The notes under the pieces: model-generated
Seen by the model: the letters and a program-made list of their open reading frames with translations, nothing else
Databases searched by the model: none
Told to the model about the DNA's origin: nothing
Shown here: piece after piece, positions 33,301 through 45,762 of the stretch
Numbering within the stretch: the first letter of the stretch is position 1
How the letters are laid out: each line of letters opens with the position of its first letter
Program-made: the position numbers and the translations under genes
Assembly (NCBI GenBank): GCA_030704615.1
Contig: CM060731.1
Coordinates: 40,052,001-40,116,000 of the forward strand
DNA: 64,000 nt
Direction: 5' to 3'
DNA from: Takakia lepidozioides
Taxonomy: Eukaryota > Streptophyta > Takakiopsida > Takakiales > Takakiaceae

Positions 33301-35261
33301 ACTGTCCCTGGCATTTCTTGGGAGCTTTGAGGAAACCTTTGGAGCCATGGGGGGTTTTGCAGCATTGCTCTTAACAAAGCTTGGCTTCAACAATGAGACA
33401 TTGTTGGGACGTTCCCCTTCAGGGGTCCTATTCTTAGAACTTGTGCACCTACTTAGTTCAGGTTGAGAGCCCAAAGAGCAATTGTCACTTTGCATGGTCT
33501 TTTCGGGCTGCTTCTTTGGTTCATGCCGCCTGCGAGACTCCAGAAACTGGCGGGCAAAGGCACGGGGGCTGAACCCTTCCCTCTTGCGTTCGGAAGTCTC
33601 TGAGGAACTTTGCTCTGCTGTGGCCTTCTTTGTAGGCTTTGAAGGGGAGGGGGGCTTTGATCCCTCTCGTGATTTTGACTCTTGCGACTGTCGGCCAAAC
33701 AATGACTGAGGCTTCTGATGCACGAACCGAAAGAAATACTCTTTGTTGGACTGTAAAAACTCCACGGCATCCAACAGCTCCTTCGATTCCTGGAGTTTCT
33801 CACTGGCAGACTGATACTTAAGATCATGTGATCGTCCTGGCCACAAATGCTTGGCTTCATAAAGGGCAGCATGTACTTGCATCTCCTTTGCTCCCAGCTG
33901 GCGGCTCATGTCCCTCACCTGTACTGGATGTGGGTGGTCATGTTCTTGGGGCAGCCCAGCCAGCTGTGCAGCAAACTCCCTCTTGAACTCCTGCAACTGT
34001 TTTTCTTGTGGGTGGTCTCGGAATGGGAGAACCTCAAACTGGGGTTTTTTCTCTTCACAATCTGATTCATTGCGAGGAGCATTCCTTGACTGTGCCTGAG
34101 CCCACCCTGATGATGAGCGTATTGATCCTGCTGATGATTGCCTGACGAGGTATGGAGTACCAGCTTGCCTGATATCAGGGTGAGGAGGATATTCGCGACT
34201 TGCCTTTCTAGTGCCAGGTGGTACTGTGGGAAGCTCATCAGGTAAAGCATCCAATCCCATTAGGCGTGCCACTACACTGGGGGCTCGCCGCTTCGAGTCT
34301 GAGACTCCTGAAAGATCTTGTGTCATGATAGCTCGTGATGGTCCTTCACTGGCCCTTCTGATGCAGTGTGACCTGTAGATCTCATAGCCAAACTGCACCC
34401 ATAATCCACAGAAGTGTCAATGCTGTAGTTACTTAATAAAGATGTACATGGCTTGCTCAGGTTCATAACATGCCGTCTTTGTCAGCAATTTAGTGTGGTG
34501 TGCTCTAGTTTGTTGTTTGATCTTGTCCCAAAGCCTCTTTGGGTTTCCAGTGTACTCCTTCCATTCTTTCTTCAGATGCCCCCCTAGACAAATAAGTTTC
34601 TTTAAAGAATATACATCAACCCCACAAATCAGATCAGTTCATTTGCGAAACACTTTACATTGAAGCCAAGGATTGGGAGACAGAATCTACGTACTGGGAC
34701 ATCTTCAGGCTTGACAAAGCTGCATCTAGGTGTCTCGAAAGCTTCTTTAGGAATGTCCAAGCTGTTCCTGGGAGCCTCCAAACCTGTGCACACAGTTTGT
34801 TCACATAAATCAGGAATTTGGTTGCTCATGAGTCCACAAAGTAATCCAATAGGTATCGCAGTTTTACTCCGAACTCGAAAACGTTAACCATGTCCCCACA
34901 CTGATCAGCTAAAAAAACATGCACTGAGATGAATATACAGGCCCTTGCGAATGTCCTCAAGTGCACGAGTGTACAAGGAGAGATTAAAGTACCACTAGCT
35001 TTGCGTTGCGTGCGCAGGCAGCAGAAAAGCATGTAACAACTACTGTGTCGTGAGAGGAACTGACAGAAGAGAATGCTATAGTTTTCTAAGACCCTCCGCA
35101 GCCCACACAGATTTCAAATACTTGCTGACAGAAACAATGGGCTTTTCGCACAGCAATGAACGGACCAGACGATTACCTCCATCGATGTGCCTCCGATCGG
35201 GTGCTTGCTTCTTCCCTGATAGAACCTGATTGAAGTCAAAAACTTGAAATATACTTGCCAT
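30384..35261 (-). CDS. LNG: LONGIFOLIA-like TRM protein
   Basis: Five coding exons on the minus strand: 35261-35177, 34783-34695, 34392-31909, 31639-31459 and 31264-30384 (stop TGA). All introns are GT/AG and all phases agree, giving 1,239 codons with no interruption. TRM landmarks in order: N-terminal MASIFQVFDFNQVL; LEAPRNSLD; the M3-type motif RRAPSVVARLMGLDALP (residues about 94-110); a long basic, Ser-rich middle; QPSPISVLESPFEEGSPSPLE (about 917-937); DUF4378 (NRRLLFNAVNEVL, ETWRDICEQG); and the C-terminal LVEETIVGLL. LONGIFOLIA/TRM1-2 proteins bind microtubules and recruit TON1 and PP2A to the preprophase and cortical arrays, promoting longitudinal organ growth. The start at 35261 is the ATG that opens the conserved MASIFQ motif; an in-frame ATG at 35270 would add three residues. 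It is the only clearly intact host gene here. Confidence 0.93.
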
Positions 35262-35655
35262 GGAGCTCAAAAATTCTCCGCTTAAATATCTTTGTTAACA
35301 ATGGCCTTCGTGTGCATTCCTTGAGATACGAGCAGCACAATCGGTTCTTGTGACAGCTGCATCGGTGTCACGCGCATTGCAAGAGGTACGGATCCCTGCT
35401 GCTACTAAGTGAACACATGTCGCTTGCAAATTTTCATGGATGGGTGACGGTTTAATGGCTGCACAATAGAAACCACGTACATCAGACACCCAACATCTCT
35501 CCTCTCAAACTCGTATACGAAAACACTGAACATTTTTCTAGCACAGCCGTAGACTAGATTTACCTCACGGTTCTGCATTCTGTTGGGGACCTGTCTGCCT
35601 CCAATTGCTAATTTGGATTACGACTTATGATTCACTGGCATTGCACTGACTCGCT

Positions 35656-35663
35656 CTTTTATA
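35656..35663 (-). promoter_or_regulatory. LNG: Candidate TATA box of the LONGIFOLIA-like gene
   Basis: The reverse complement reads TATAAAAG. It would give a 5' UTR of roughly 360 nt if unspliced. The alternative is a start farther up near the CT repeat. Confidence 0.35.
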
Positions 35664-36038
35664 CAGTGAATGAGGTCAGTTCCATCTGCGAGGGGCTTCT
35701 GGACTTGCAGCCCACAATCAAACCATTTACCTGTGTCCAGTAAAACTGTTGGCGAGTAGTGAGCCAGTTTCCATAATCTGTCCATTCAACGGAAAACCCA
35801 CTTGTCCCTCACTGTGATTCCCCGACATCCCAGCTACAAAATCTGCTTCAGCAATTTATGCTTATTTGGAGAGCGCCCCTCACAGGAAATTCGGCATTTT
35901 CACTAGGCGTGAAAAGCGAGAGAAGCGGCAAATGTGATCTATCGGACCTCTGAAAGCGAGTACCCTCCAGTGATTGCCTTCTTGGTCCACACATGGTCTG
36001 CAGGAGTTTTTCGACTAGCTCGAGTGCTCCAGAAAAGT

Positions 36039-36065
36039 TCTCTCTCTCACTCTCTCTCTCTCTCT
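36039..36065. repeat. CT microsatellite
   Basis: A TCTCTC run interrupted by one CA. Confidence 0.85.
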
Positions 36066-37207
36066 GAGGCAGGTTGAACTAATTGTTCAACTGATTACTT
36101 TGCGCCGACATTCTTAGCCAACAGATTTTAAACGTCCCTTACACAAATGTCTAATCTGGCAGCTTCCTGCATCGACAAGAAGGAGAGCATGACGCACTCA
36201 CATGAAGAGAGCAACCTGCAATGCGCGTCATTCTAGCGATGCAGCATCCTCACTCTCCCACGCACTCTGCTCCTCCATCTTCACTTCGACGCCCAAGGAC
36301 ATCGCGAGCCCCCGGAGAATGTTCTGCCTCATCCAAACATCAAAAGACGCCCACGCCGAGTCCACACTAGCTCACCACCATGTGGATAAGCTCTCGATTT
36401 CCTGTCCAAATTTTCCCGGGGCCTGAGCTAGAGACTCTACCCGAGCTCCACCTTCCAAGCAATGTGGCACGATTTCGAGTCCCTCGGATCAAAGCCGGCC
36501 TGAAGAAGAAAGAAGTACCATCGGGCTGGCAACTGCAGCTGGCCTGAATCAGTTCAGAAGCCTGCACCCATAAAAGGACCTAGCTTATCTCCCGCACCCT
36601 CTGAACAATCCTGGCCTGGCACTTGATGAAACTCGGAAGCTCTTGTTGGTGCTAGCTTTGGTTGAGCTTTACTGCCACAGCTCACGCAACACTATGCAAT
36701 GCAGGCGAGAGAGAAAGAGATGGAGATGCAGCTCCCTCCCCCCAAGTATGTTCCGTTCTGGGATCTCTTCTGTCGCACACACAGTCTTCCTTCTCCCTCT
36801 CTCTATGTCCGAGGGTCCCACACTCGGTCTGTCTCTTGTCCTGTGAACGTCTTGTCCTCTGGTACAAACCACCCTGGCTAGCGGCACCACTTCATCCACA
36901 GACCTTCCATTCGTTCATCTCCGCCCGGATGCAGCCATGATTTTTTGTTCTCTATTCTGTTTAATAGCAACTAACTAGGCTATTGAACCCTAGAGACTCG
37001 AGAAAAGTGGGCCGGCGTCACTAAGAGTCACTTCACCTTGCGACTAACCCTACATTTTATCGTTAAATTTTCCACTAGTTTGGAATATTGTCAGCCTCCA
37101 CAGTAACCGACGGTTATGTCCATGTAAATACTTGCGAAACACCCTCCACAAGTTTGTGGTGCTGGGGCGCGGACAACGTAATGTATAGCGGAACGCCCTG
37201 AGTGGAG

Positions 37208-37281
37208 GGCATTCCTTAATTTGAGGCCCCGGAGTCGAGGACGGTAGTCCGAAGCCTGGGGCCAAAAAACTAAGGAATGCC
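37208..37281. repeat. Hairpin or foldback element
   Basis: GGCATTCCTTAATTTGAGGCCCC (37208-37230) pairs with 37257-37281, whose reverse complement is GGCATTCCTTAGTTT then GGCCCCA. The loop is about 26 nt. Possibly a miniature element or its hairpin end. Confidence 0.6.
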
Positions 37282-40200
37282 TAACACCAGAGCGCTTCCT
37301 CGGCGGAAAGAAAGAGGCTGATTTTTCTCTATCACAGGAGTGCATTACACGCACTGGAATCCGCACTGTGCATTTTATCACAGTCCTGTAATGCCCCGGC
37401 ACGGATAGGCGGGCTATTCCGGTTTCTAACGAACAGATGTTAACCCACCTATCCATCCAGTTTCTGTTCATTCATCACTAAAATAGACCTTTTTTGGAGG
37501 AAGAAAAGAAGTTAAAAAAAGAAGAAAAGAAGATTATTAGAGGGGATAATTGGAGCGCACTGATTCCCCTGTGTCAATTAGGGCCTGCCCTACTTTAGGG
37601 CTGCACTGTAATGGGCAGCCCTAAATTTGAATTTCATGTGTCAGAGTAAGACGTGGTGATCCTCCATTAGGTGCACGCGATGTGCATTGACGACGTGTAG
37701 TCCACGTGTCTGCCACCCGCGGCGAAATATTCTCCTCGCCAATGTGTTTCGGGTTTATCTCGCACGTGTGTAGGTGTTATGCAGCAACCTCTTCAGAGCA
37801 TCCAAGGTTCAAACCCACCCATTGGCTGACCCTGTTTAGAAGGTTGACTGCTGTCGAGGCAAGCCTTCAACGTAGTGTAGAGTAGTTTTTGGATTACATT
37901 ATGGTCACATAAGGAAAAATAATCAAATAAGGCTCTCTCGGCGGCTGTATCAACACCGTGTGTGAAATGGAAGTGTACGAGTTAAGTAAGAAAGAAAGAA
38001 GAAGGGTACGAGTTGAGGACCGGTTCGAAATATGATTACTTGAAAAGCTAAATGTGGGTACAGATCTTTCCTTTGATACACGCCACAGTCTACCAAGTGT
38101 TGAAAAATAGAGCAAAGATCTTGACTTGCAAGGCCGGTCACACGGATTTGCTTAGAAATGCTCGAGTGCGCTGCTCCAGGTCAATGCTGCCCTTCAATGC
38201 CACGGGTCATGATCGATGCCGTCAGACCGTCAGAGGAAAGCTTGACAGACCCGTGATCTGTCCTCTCCTTCGTTTATTTATTTATCTGTTTTGTCCTCTA
38301 TTTATCTGTACTTTTGTAGCCGCCCTTTTTGTGATTGGTACTACTTTACGCATATTTTCTTCCAAATACTTCTAATATATGGCCATTACTAATAAAAGAC
38401 TAACTACGGAGAGTGTTAGTTAAATGTACCAACTAATTAGCCTGTGTTTACTTTACGTTGTTCAAGTCAGGAATCTTTGTACCCAACACGGGAGGATGAT
38501 ATTCATCCACTGTCATCCATAGAGGGTCTGTCTGTTGGCGGTACATACGTACAGCCAGGTTGGTAAGTTGTAAATACAGCGAGTCAGTCTTTATACAGAG
38601 ACGTACGCGTAGGTAGTCGGGTTGGGAGAATCGCGGGTGGCCATGTGAACACCCGGCATTTGTTGAGTAAATGACGGTCGCGATTGCAGCGCTGGTGCAG
38701 CCAACAGTGAGGATGACGGGTACGGACACCGTACCACAGCTTTATTTTGAATATACGAGAGCTCTGGACCGCGCAGCCGCCGCAGTCTCGGTGCGGTGAA
38801 CCGCGCGGCCAGACTCCAGTTTGCAGAGGGCAATGATCACGAGTCGGGTGTTTGGGTGGGTGGTTGATTCGTGGATGCAGAGGAATTTCCGGGGTGGCAG
38901 GATGGATCTGAAGCATGTGACACACTCATGCAGATGATCGTCGACAGCTCCGATCAATCCTTTGATGAGGGAAGTTCCTTTGTTGGGAGAAATACTAATA
39001 AGTTAGAGTCTAGAGAGCTGACGGAATTGATGAACAGCTGCAAGACGGTGCTGGATTGCTACTCGATCGTTGTGCAAAAAGCCTGCGGACTTTTGTGCAC
39101 GCACATATGGAAGGAATGTTGGCACGTCTCGTAACAAGGGCACCACCTGGGTAGTTGCGTGGCTGCCTTGGGAGGGGAGGAGAAAAGTTTATATTGTTAT
39201 TGTAATGAGGAGTATCATATTATAGTATGAAGTAGCGGTAGGAGGAAGGTCTCGTATCAGACTCCAGAGGAGACATGCCGTGGACCACAAGTTGCCAGGC
39301 AATAATCTACTTAAGTACGTTAGTCTTCTCCTTTCACACTTGCCCAAGTAAGCAGCGTACCTCCATCTCTGCTACTGAGTCCGGGCAGTGAGAAAGAAGA
39401 ATAAGGTAATGAACAAAGGATGGGCCAAGTTTGGAAGCTTCAGAGCTGACTTCATTTCCTCATTGAGATAGAAAAGGTCACGGAAGGACCATTTGGAGGC
39501 AAACTTGGCAAATTGTAATTTGCCATCGACGGAGTGGGGCTTTGCAATAGAATTTAATGACTGAAGTAACCAAAGATGAGAATCCAAATGTGCCTCCTTG
39601 TAAAATCCTTTGCCATTTTTAGCGAGAATCCACTTTTAACAAAAAAAACTTGTATTCTGTCGAATCGAATGATCATCTTTGGCACATGAGTCATGAGATA
39701 TGACCAATTCATTCTATTGCATGCAATTTAAGCACTGTATGAAGACCTCTCCTGCCCATCTCAGTTCACAACTGACAATGAGGGGCCATAGCAGAGGGGC
39801 CAGCTGATGAAAGAGGAGTACAAGGGCAGGAAGCAAGAAAGGATTGAGGAGCCGAGCATGATGAGCACCAGGATGTTCCCTTCCAACCCAGCAGAGAGGT
39901 CTGAAAGGTCCATCACAACTACGGAATCTAATGGGTTTCTGGTACAGAGGCGTGTTTTCTGGCTACTTTTGCGTAGCACAGGTCTGGCAGGCCACATGGA
40001 GGCGACGCTGCGGCACATGCGGCACAGGACGCCCCGCCTGCAGCCCGCCAGCTTGCCCACTGCGCGCATTCCATTTCCGCCACCCCCTCCGCATTTCACC
40101 ACCAACGTCTGTTTCAACTATTGTTTCAAGTAGCACCACTGTTTTCATTTGGCTCATGATCTGGTGACAGTGTGTATATTATTCCGAACCTCTTGTGGCT

Positions 40201-43200
40201 TAATTTATTCTTAAGGAGGCCAACTCAGTATTCCCTTTATGCAATCATCAATCATCAGCAGCAGTGACTTTTGGACAGCCCTTTGAACACACTTTACTAC
40301 TTACTGCCTAACTTAACGCCTGCACTGAGCACACAGACGGCAAAAGAAAAAGGAAAAGGAAAAGAAAGTTTCTCTCTTTTATAAGATTTCAATTCCGTTT
40401 CGTCGTCTTCCTTGGGGCTCTGTGCCCTGTGTGCCTCGTGATTCAGGAAAGGGGTCAGTTTCCGCAGTTTCCCTCTCAGGGCCTCCGCCGTAGCCGTCGC
40501 ACAGGAATTTTTTTAAGAAGAAAATGCAGGCGTAGATATGGATGCTCACGTCACACACATGGTGAAAGAATACTTTTCAGCATCTGATCTATACCCGGTG
40601 CCCACTGTTTCTTCAGGATTAAATCAGATTGCCAGGGCAGATTGACCTTCAAGACCCATTTTACCCTTCAAGGCTTCAAAGAAGGGCAATCTCATGCCTG
40701 AATTGCAATCCTCTTTTCCACACCCACAGTGAGTGGATCATCAGCAAAACGAAGTTGTTTATATTGTATATGATTATTTTATTTCCTTTTAACAATCCCG
40801 AGTCATTCCATGCAGAATTATTGGCCTTACAATCTTCCTGTGCAGCTCGACCGTGATCATCATTCACCTCAACGACTGGTAGCTGAACTTGCCGCGCTTT
40901 CAATGTCCATCGTATCGGTAAATAGGTGTGATGCACATGGAGGTTATAGGTCGCCAGAATAGACAGAAAGTGGATCCTGATTTGAATAGAATAATAGTAG
41001 AGGCGTGATCATATAATATAGTCTTTGTTGTTGTCCCCCGTGGGCTAGGATTATTGCAACCCCAGTTTTGCTGGGCTATAGTTTCTCCAGCCCCATGTGC
41101 TGGGTCCCGCAACCACATCCAATACCATCACTGACCCACACTCTATATCGGATTCTTGGAGGCGTCACCAAGGTGGCATGCTCAACATTCTGGCCTGAAC
41201 ACACCTGCAACTTGCAACAGAAGAGGAGGTGGTTTTCAAAAGAATCTCTGATGCAAATAATCAACCAGACCTTGGGAGGCGCGCCCACTGTGACACTTGT
41301 TCCATGCTGTCTGTTGCTTCCGAGCTAAATGATGAGAGTCTGCATTGCCATCCCATTGTCCCAATTACTTAAGAGTCGGTTATGGCTCTGGCTCTCGGGC
41401 CTGTCTTATTAGAGCAGGTCATGGGCTCTGGGCCCTGGCTATGGTGTAATAATAGGCTCTTATTAGTCCGGGGTCCCGGGTGATGGGCTATGTCTGACTT
41501 CATGTACCTATCCCTTCAACATGTAAGTGCAAGTCTCTTCCAATCGTAGTCGTGGAGGTTGAAACGGGACTCTCTTGGAGAAATATCGCAGCTATAGATG
41601 GACTAGAATGGGACTTCTGAGACGGCCCTCCGTAGTCCGAAGAGGTTTGATTGAGTTTAATTGGATATCTCATATTACGAACCCACTTCTTCTGCCCAGG
41701 AAAGCTCCGTTAGTTTGACCAAAGGACCACTTGACCAAATGTCGATACTCCATACCCAGATCTACCTACAAGTTGGGCCTGCGTAGTACATGTGCTTATG
41801 CCGCTCCTCGTGGATAAGCGGGACGCAGTGAAGAAACTGGCAGCCTGGAGCTCTGCTACAGAGAAGCATTGCAGAGCTCGGTATGGGCTTTGCTCTTTTA
41901 CTCGGTTTTGGAGCCCATTAGAGCTTAGCCAGACTCTGATTTTTTTGACTAAGACTTCGATGCCTCTGCTTGCCGTGGACGCCTACTCTCCAAGCAAAAT
42001 CAACTCACAAACCTCTCCCTCCGACCTCGGACTAACTCCATCGCACGGACCATCAAGTCTATCTACCTTTTCAAAAACCGAGTCCCATCATTCAATTACA
42101 CTGCGGGATACTTACAGGGAAAAGAGAAAAGAGGCAATCATTCAACTGCATCGCAATCCCTGTCTTCATACGCCGCGTATTTAGTCGCTGCCGACAAATA
42201 TTTACGTTCCGGCGAACTTTGTGGGAGACATTCTCGACAATATCATATTTCGGAAAAACCTAAGAAAATAAAAATAAAATAAACAGGAAAACATTATTTC
42301 AAGTTATTTGACTCAATTGAGAGAAAATGATTGTATGCTACATGATGATGGCACGCATCCATGCATGATGGGTGACCAACATGATAGGTAGTATCAATAA
42401 AAAAAGGTACTTTAATTGGAAAATACAAAAAAGGAACCATCCGTTACAATAGTCCCATAATGTTTGCAATCGTGGCCGTCCCCTGTTCTTGCATCCACTT
42501 CAACTTATTTTGTTGACCAGTAGCTCCACCGTACCCGGTCTACCGTCACCGCCTGTCACCGGTCATGGCCGGTACGTACACGGCTGGCAGGAATTTTGAA
42601 AGAGCAGTACGACCGGTGGTCACCGGTACGACGGCCCTGTTGACCACACCTCGGAAGGCCAGGCTTGACCCTAACGGACCGTACCACGTGGCGGTGGGTT
42701 GTAGGGTAATGGCGAAACTCGGGCAAGCATCTTTGCTGTCAGGCGAAACACCGCCCCGGTACGGCGATGCCCTGCGAGGTCATGAAATCATGATGCGCCC
42801 ATGACCCCATGGGCGTTACATACAGCCGGCATCATACGACCGTATGGGGTGTCCATGCCCCCATGGACAGTCGAGACTAACTAATTACTATTCCGGCTAA
42901 CTAATGCACAGATAGGATAACTAATCCGAGTGTACTATTGGGACACGCCACGTAGTTGTCTGAGGGCCGGGGACAGCGTTTGCCGCCGACTGACAGACAC
43001 CACTACCGAGGCCGAATATATTTGGATGAATCTTGAGCATCATCCATCGTTGCCGGATGACGTTATGCCCTACATAATAGGGGGCGACCGGAGTGACGGG
43101 TGTCAGACGGTGCAATGACGGGCCGGGTACTGTCGGTCGCCCGCGCGCCATTATCGGACACGACCTATGATTTTCCGCACGCGTCAGATACCGAAGGACC

Positions 43201-43917
43201 TTTTTCGTTTTGTTTTCGAATTTGTTTTATGTACTTTTTTAGCGTATATTTATTTAGAAGCGAGCCGTTGAGCGAAGAATTAAAGGGAAATGACGGCTGT
43301 TTGTCTTGTGGGCGCCTTTAATCGCCGCTTTTTATGCAGGCCGGGGCGAGCGAGGCGGGCAAACGATATGGGATTAATGAGTGCCCCATTTATGAGCAGT
43401 AGCTGGATTCCAAAAATAAACGCCATCGACACAGGACACTTGAAGACAGTGTGGTATGAGTTATATGTGTGCATCATTTTGGTCCATTGAATGAAGCTGG
43501 TGTCTCCAAGGAAGGCTTGATTGACTGACACGCTTATTTAGTGGTGCCACTAATTGCGCCAAGTCAAATGGCTGCAGATGGATTGCATAATCAACACCAT
43601 ATCTATCCCTAAACGACCCCCAAATTTATGTCATAAATCAAATCATTCTTCCTATCACTAACTCCTGCATTTGGCGTTTCTGATGAATTGATGACCCAAA
43701 TACTTTTACAAGACATTCAACGAAGGTGGCAGGGATGATACATGTAGGTAGGCCTAGTAATGATTTACAAGGAGGCTTTGTACAGTTTGTTTTGATCTAT
43801 CCCTTTTTGTTTCTCTTTTTTTTGGAAAAGAGAAATATCCTACCTGGGAGTCGGGACAACGCTCTTCAATAAAGCTCTCAAGGGCGTCCTGGTTGTTCCC
43901 CGGCCGGAAATTTAAAA
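37282..43917. other. Long intergenic region without a supportable gene
   Basis: About 6.6 kb read on both strands. Small open frames (for example 38871-39134 +, 39761-40117 -) have no recognised motif or splice support. A GC-rich tract with spaced palindromes lies at 42530-42870. TATA-like and AATAAA-like words occur at chance level. Confidence 0.5.
42796..42868. repeat. Cluster of three spaced palindromes
   Basis: CGCCCATG-ACCC-CATGGGCG (42796-42815), then ATACG-AC-CGTAT, then GTCCATG-CCCC-CATGGAC (42851-42868), within 73 bp. Confidence 0.7.
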
Positions 43918-44121
43918 AGAAAACATGGGAACGACAGCTCACAAATCCGGGCCCTTAATTATAGGTAGAGGAGAAAGTCGCCGTGAAGGCTTTCTGATGG
44001 GACACCGCCCAAAGGAACGGGTTGAAGAATATACCACAGCCATCAAGGTAATAGGATTTGACCCTAGAACCATCTGGGTGGAAATCATTGTACTATCCAA
44101 CTGAGCTACTGACTGTTGGCT
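43918..44121 (-). mobile_element. tRNA-derived SINE, family A, copy 2
   Basis: On the minus strand: CAACAGTCAGTAGCTCAGTTGG (A box), CTAGGGTCAAATCC (B box), then the same body blocks as 21956-22180 and the end GTGAGCTGTCGTTCCCATG. Its B box is closer to the consensus than that of copy 1. Confidence 0.75.
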
Positions 44122-44173
44122 GCCTTTCGATGTAGAATTCTTATCATGTCACATACTGAGTAAAGGTCCAAAC

Positions 44174-45066
44174 CAGTGTTGCGCGGGTCCGGGTTTTGAA
44201 GGCGGGTACCCGGCGGGTTGTGATCCGGGTTACCCGCACCCGCACCCGGACCCGGGCTATCACAAAAAACCCGGATCCTGACCTGAAATGAACCTGGGAC
44301 CGGACCCGGCCCCGCCTGCTGGGTCCACCCAACCCGCGGGCCAATGTAGCGGGTTAGGGTCCGGGTTTTAATTTTAGATGGGGCATGCGGGGTCCACCTT
44401 GGATCTGGTAGGAGAGGGGACGAGCAGCAATAGGCAGCAGCAGCCAGCCCCACCACGTTGTAGCCCAGTGGTAATGCCCACATACCACCTCAAAAGCGGT
44501 TGTGGGTTCAATCCACGGAGTGGTGTCACAAAGTTGTGCCCTCTGGGACCATAATTTACACCTCCCAAAGGAGGCGTCTTATATTATTATTTGGCCAGAT
44601 CCTACACATCCATGCTATAATGATCTATCCTTGAGGCATGTTACTATTCTTAACATGTTTATTGATATTAAAAAATAGAAAATGGAACTCAAACTTCTAT
44701 TTCAATTCTTGTGTTAAATGAGCAATACATATTCATGGTATATTTTCTCTTAAAATAAAATTCATTATTAGGATTTAAATTCGTTTCCAGCCAAAAATAA
44801 ATTTATCCCTTATTAATCTTATTTTTCTAATTTATTTAATCAATTAATAAGGACCCGGATCTGAACCCGTGAACCCGCTAATATTTCCCAACAACTACCC
44901 GGACCCTAACCCGAGTCCGTGTTGACAAACCCGGACCCGAACCCGGACCCGGATTTTCCAAATTTTAGAAACCCGGATCCGGACCCTGACTTGGCTCCAA
45001 AAAACAACCCGAACCCGGACCCGGACCCGGCGGGTTCCTTAAAAAGGCAGAACCTGCACAACACTG
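44174..45066. mobile_element. Non-autonomous hAT element, 893 bp
   Basis: Ends are CAGTGTTGCGCGGGTCC (left) and, reverse-complemented, CAGTGTTGTGCAGGTTC (right). A perfect 8 bp duplication GTCCAAAC flanks it at 44166-44173 and 45067-45074. Both ends are packed with (A)CCCGG / CCGGGT words in inverted orientation; the middle is AT-rich and contains a family B SINE. No transposase is encoded, so it would depend on a hAT enzyme elsewhere. Its termini differ from those of the 12.7 kb element. Confidence 0.88.
44459..44592 (+). mobile_element. tRNA-derived SINE, family B, copy 2
   Basis: GTAGCCCAGTGGTAATGCCC (A box) and GTGGGTTCAATCCACG (B box), then ACCATAATTTACAC and AAAGGAGGCGTC. Lies inside the 893 bp hAT; its 3' end runs into TTATTATTATTT. 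Confidence 0.65.
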
Positions 45067-45278
45067 GTCCAAACCCAATATTGGTTCTATAGAAATTCAC
45101 GATGATGTGTTTACGATGGATACGATGACGTGTCTACAATGACGTGTGTACAAACCCTGGAGACGATGATGTGGCACTATGGCACCCTATTCCAGCTCTA
45201 AGCTAAACTAGTCTGGGACCTTCAGTTGTCGCTAGAACTACGCATGGTCCAATCCCAATGTTGGCTTCTCAAAAATCT
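45066..45278. repeat. Direct repeat pair with the dispersed repeat between
   Basis: GGTCCAAACCCAATATTGG (45066-45084) recurs as GGTCCAATCCCAATGTTGG (45248-45266). Between them lies 45162-45237, the inverted partner of 3484-3558. This could be a short element with a diverged duplication of about 20 bp. Confidence 0.55.
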
Positions 45279-45762
45279 GGTATTTCTTGAGTTTGAATTT
45301 GGAAGCAGGAAGGATGAAAGATTGTAGCAGTACGTACAGCAGGGATGGCATTGTTACATTACTCTGGGCAACCGCTTGAAAACATTGTGCAGACGTCACG
45401 GGACATTGTCAAGACCTCAGCTTCTTTGATGGGAAGAGAGTGGTCACAATGGAGCAGTGAAAGGTAGAGTCAGACAACAGTACCCACACCCCCCCATGAC
45501 AGATTTCTCATATGAAATGAAATGAAATGGTGCTTTATAACATCTGCGGAAAGCTCATAGAGCTTACAAGTGGAAGAACATGAGAAAGGAAACAAAACCA
45601 GAGCCAAGAATAAAAAGTATTGCTCAAGTGATTGTCTAAGGATGAAAGCCTCGTGCAGGTAAGCTGCCAAGCATTTCATATGGTGTGTTGAAAATTGGAA
45701 TAGAATCGGAGAATCCAGGTTAACAACTTGGCAAAAAACAGTGCAGTGCGTTTCTGATGTTA

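Larger units (their letters stand above)
35262..37207. other. Upstream region of the LONGIFOLIA-like gene
   Basis: No gene recognised. A minus-strand TATAAAAG lies at 35656-35663, about 395 bp ahead of the ATG, and a CT/GA microsatellite at 36039-36065, a frequent feature of plant 5' UTRs and promoters. Confidence 0.45.

Noticed and set aside
38871-39134. Small plus-strand gene (87 codons, acidic start)
   Set aside because: No recognisable domain, no supported splice site or promoter, length within chance for this region.
39761-40117. Minus-strand membrane-protein-like open frame
   Set aside because: A hydrophobic stretch is present but the overlapping opposite frame is equally open; no family match recognised.
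43918-44121. tRNA gene
   Set aside because: A and B boxes are present, but no full acceptor, anticodon and T arms fold; body and tail match another copy, so it is a SINE.
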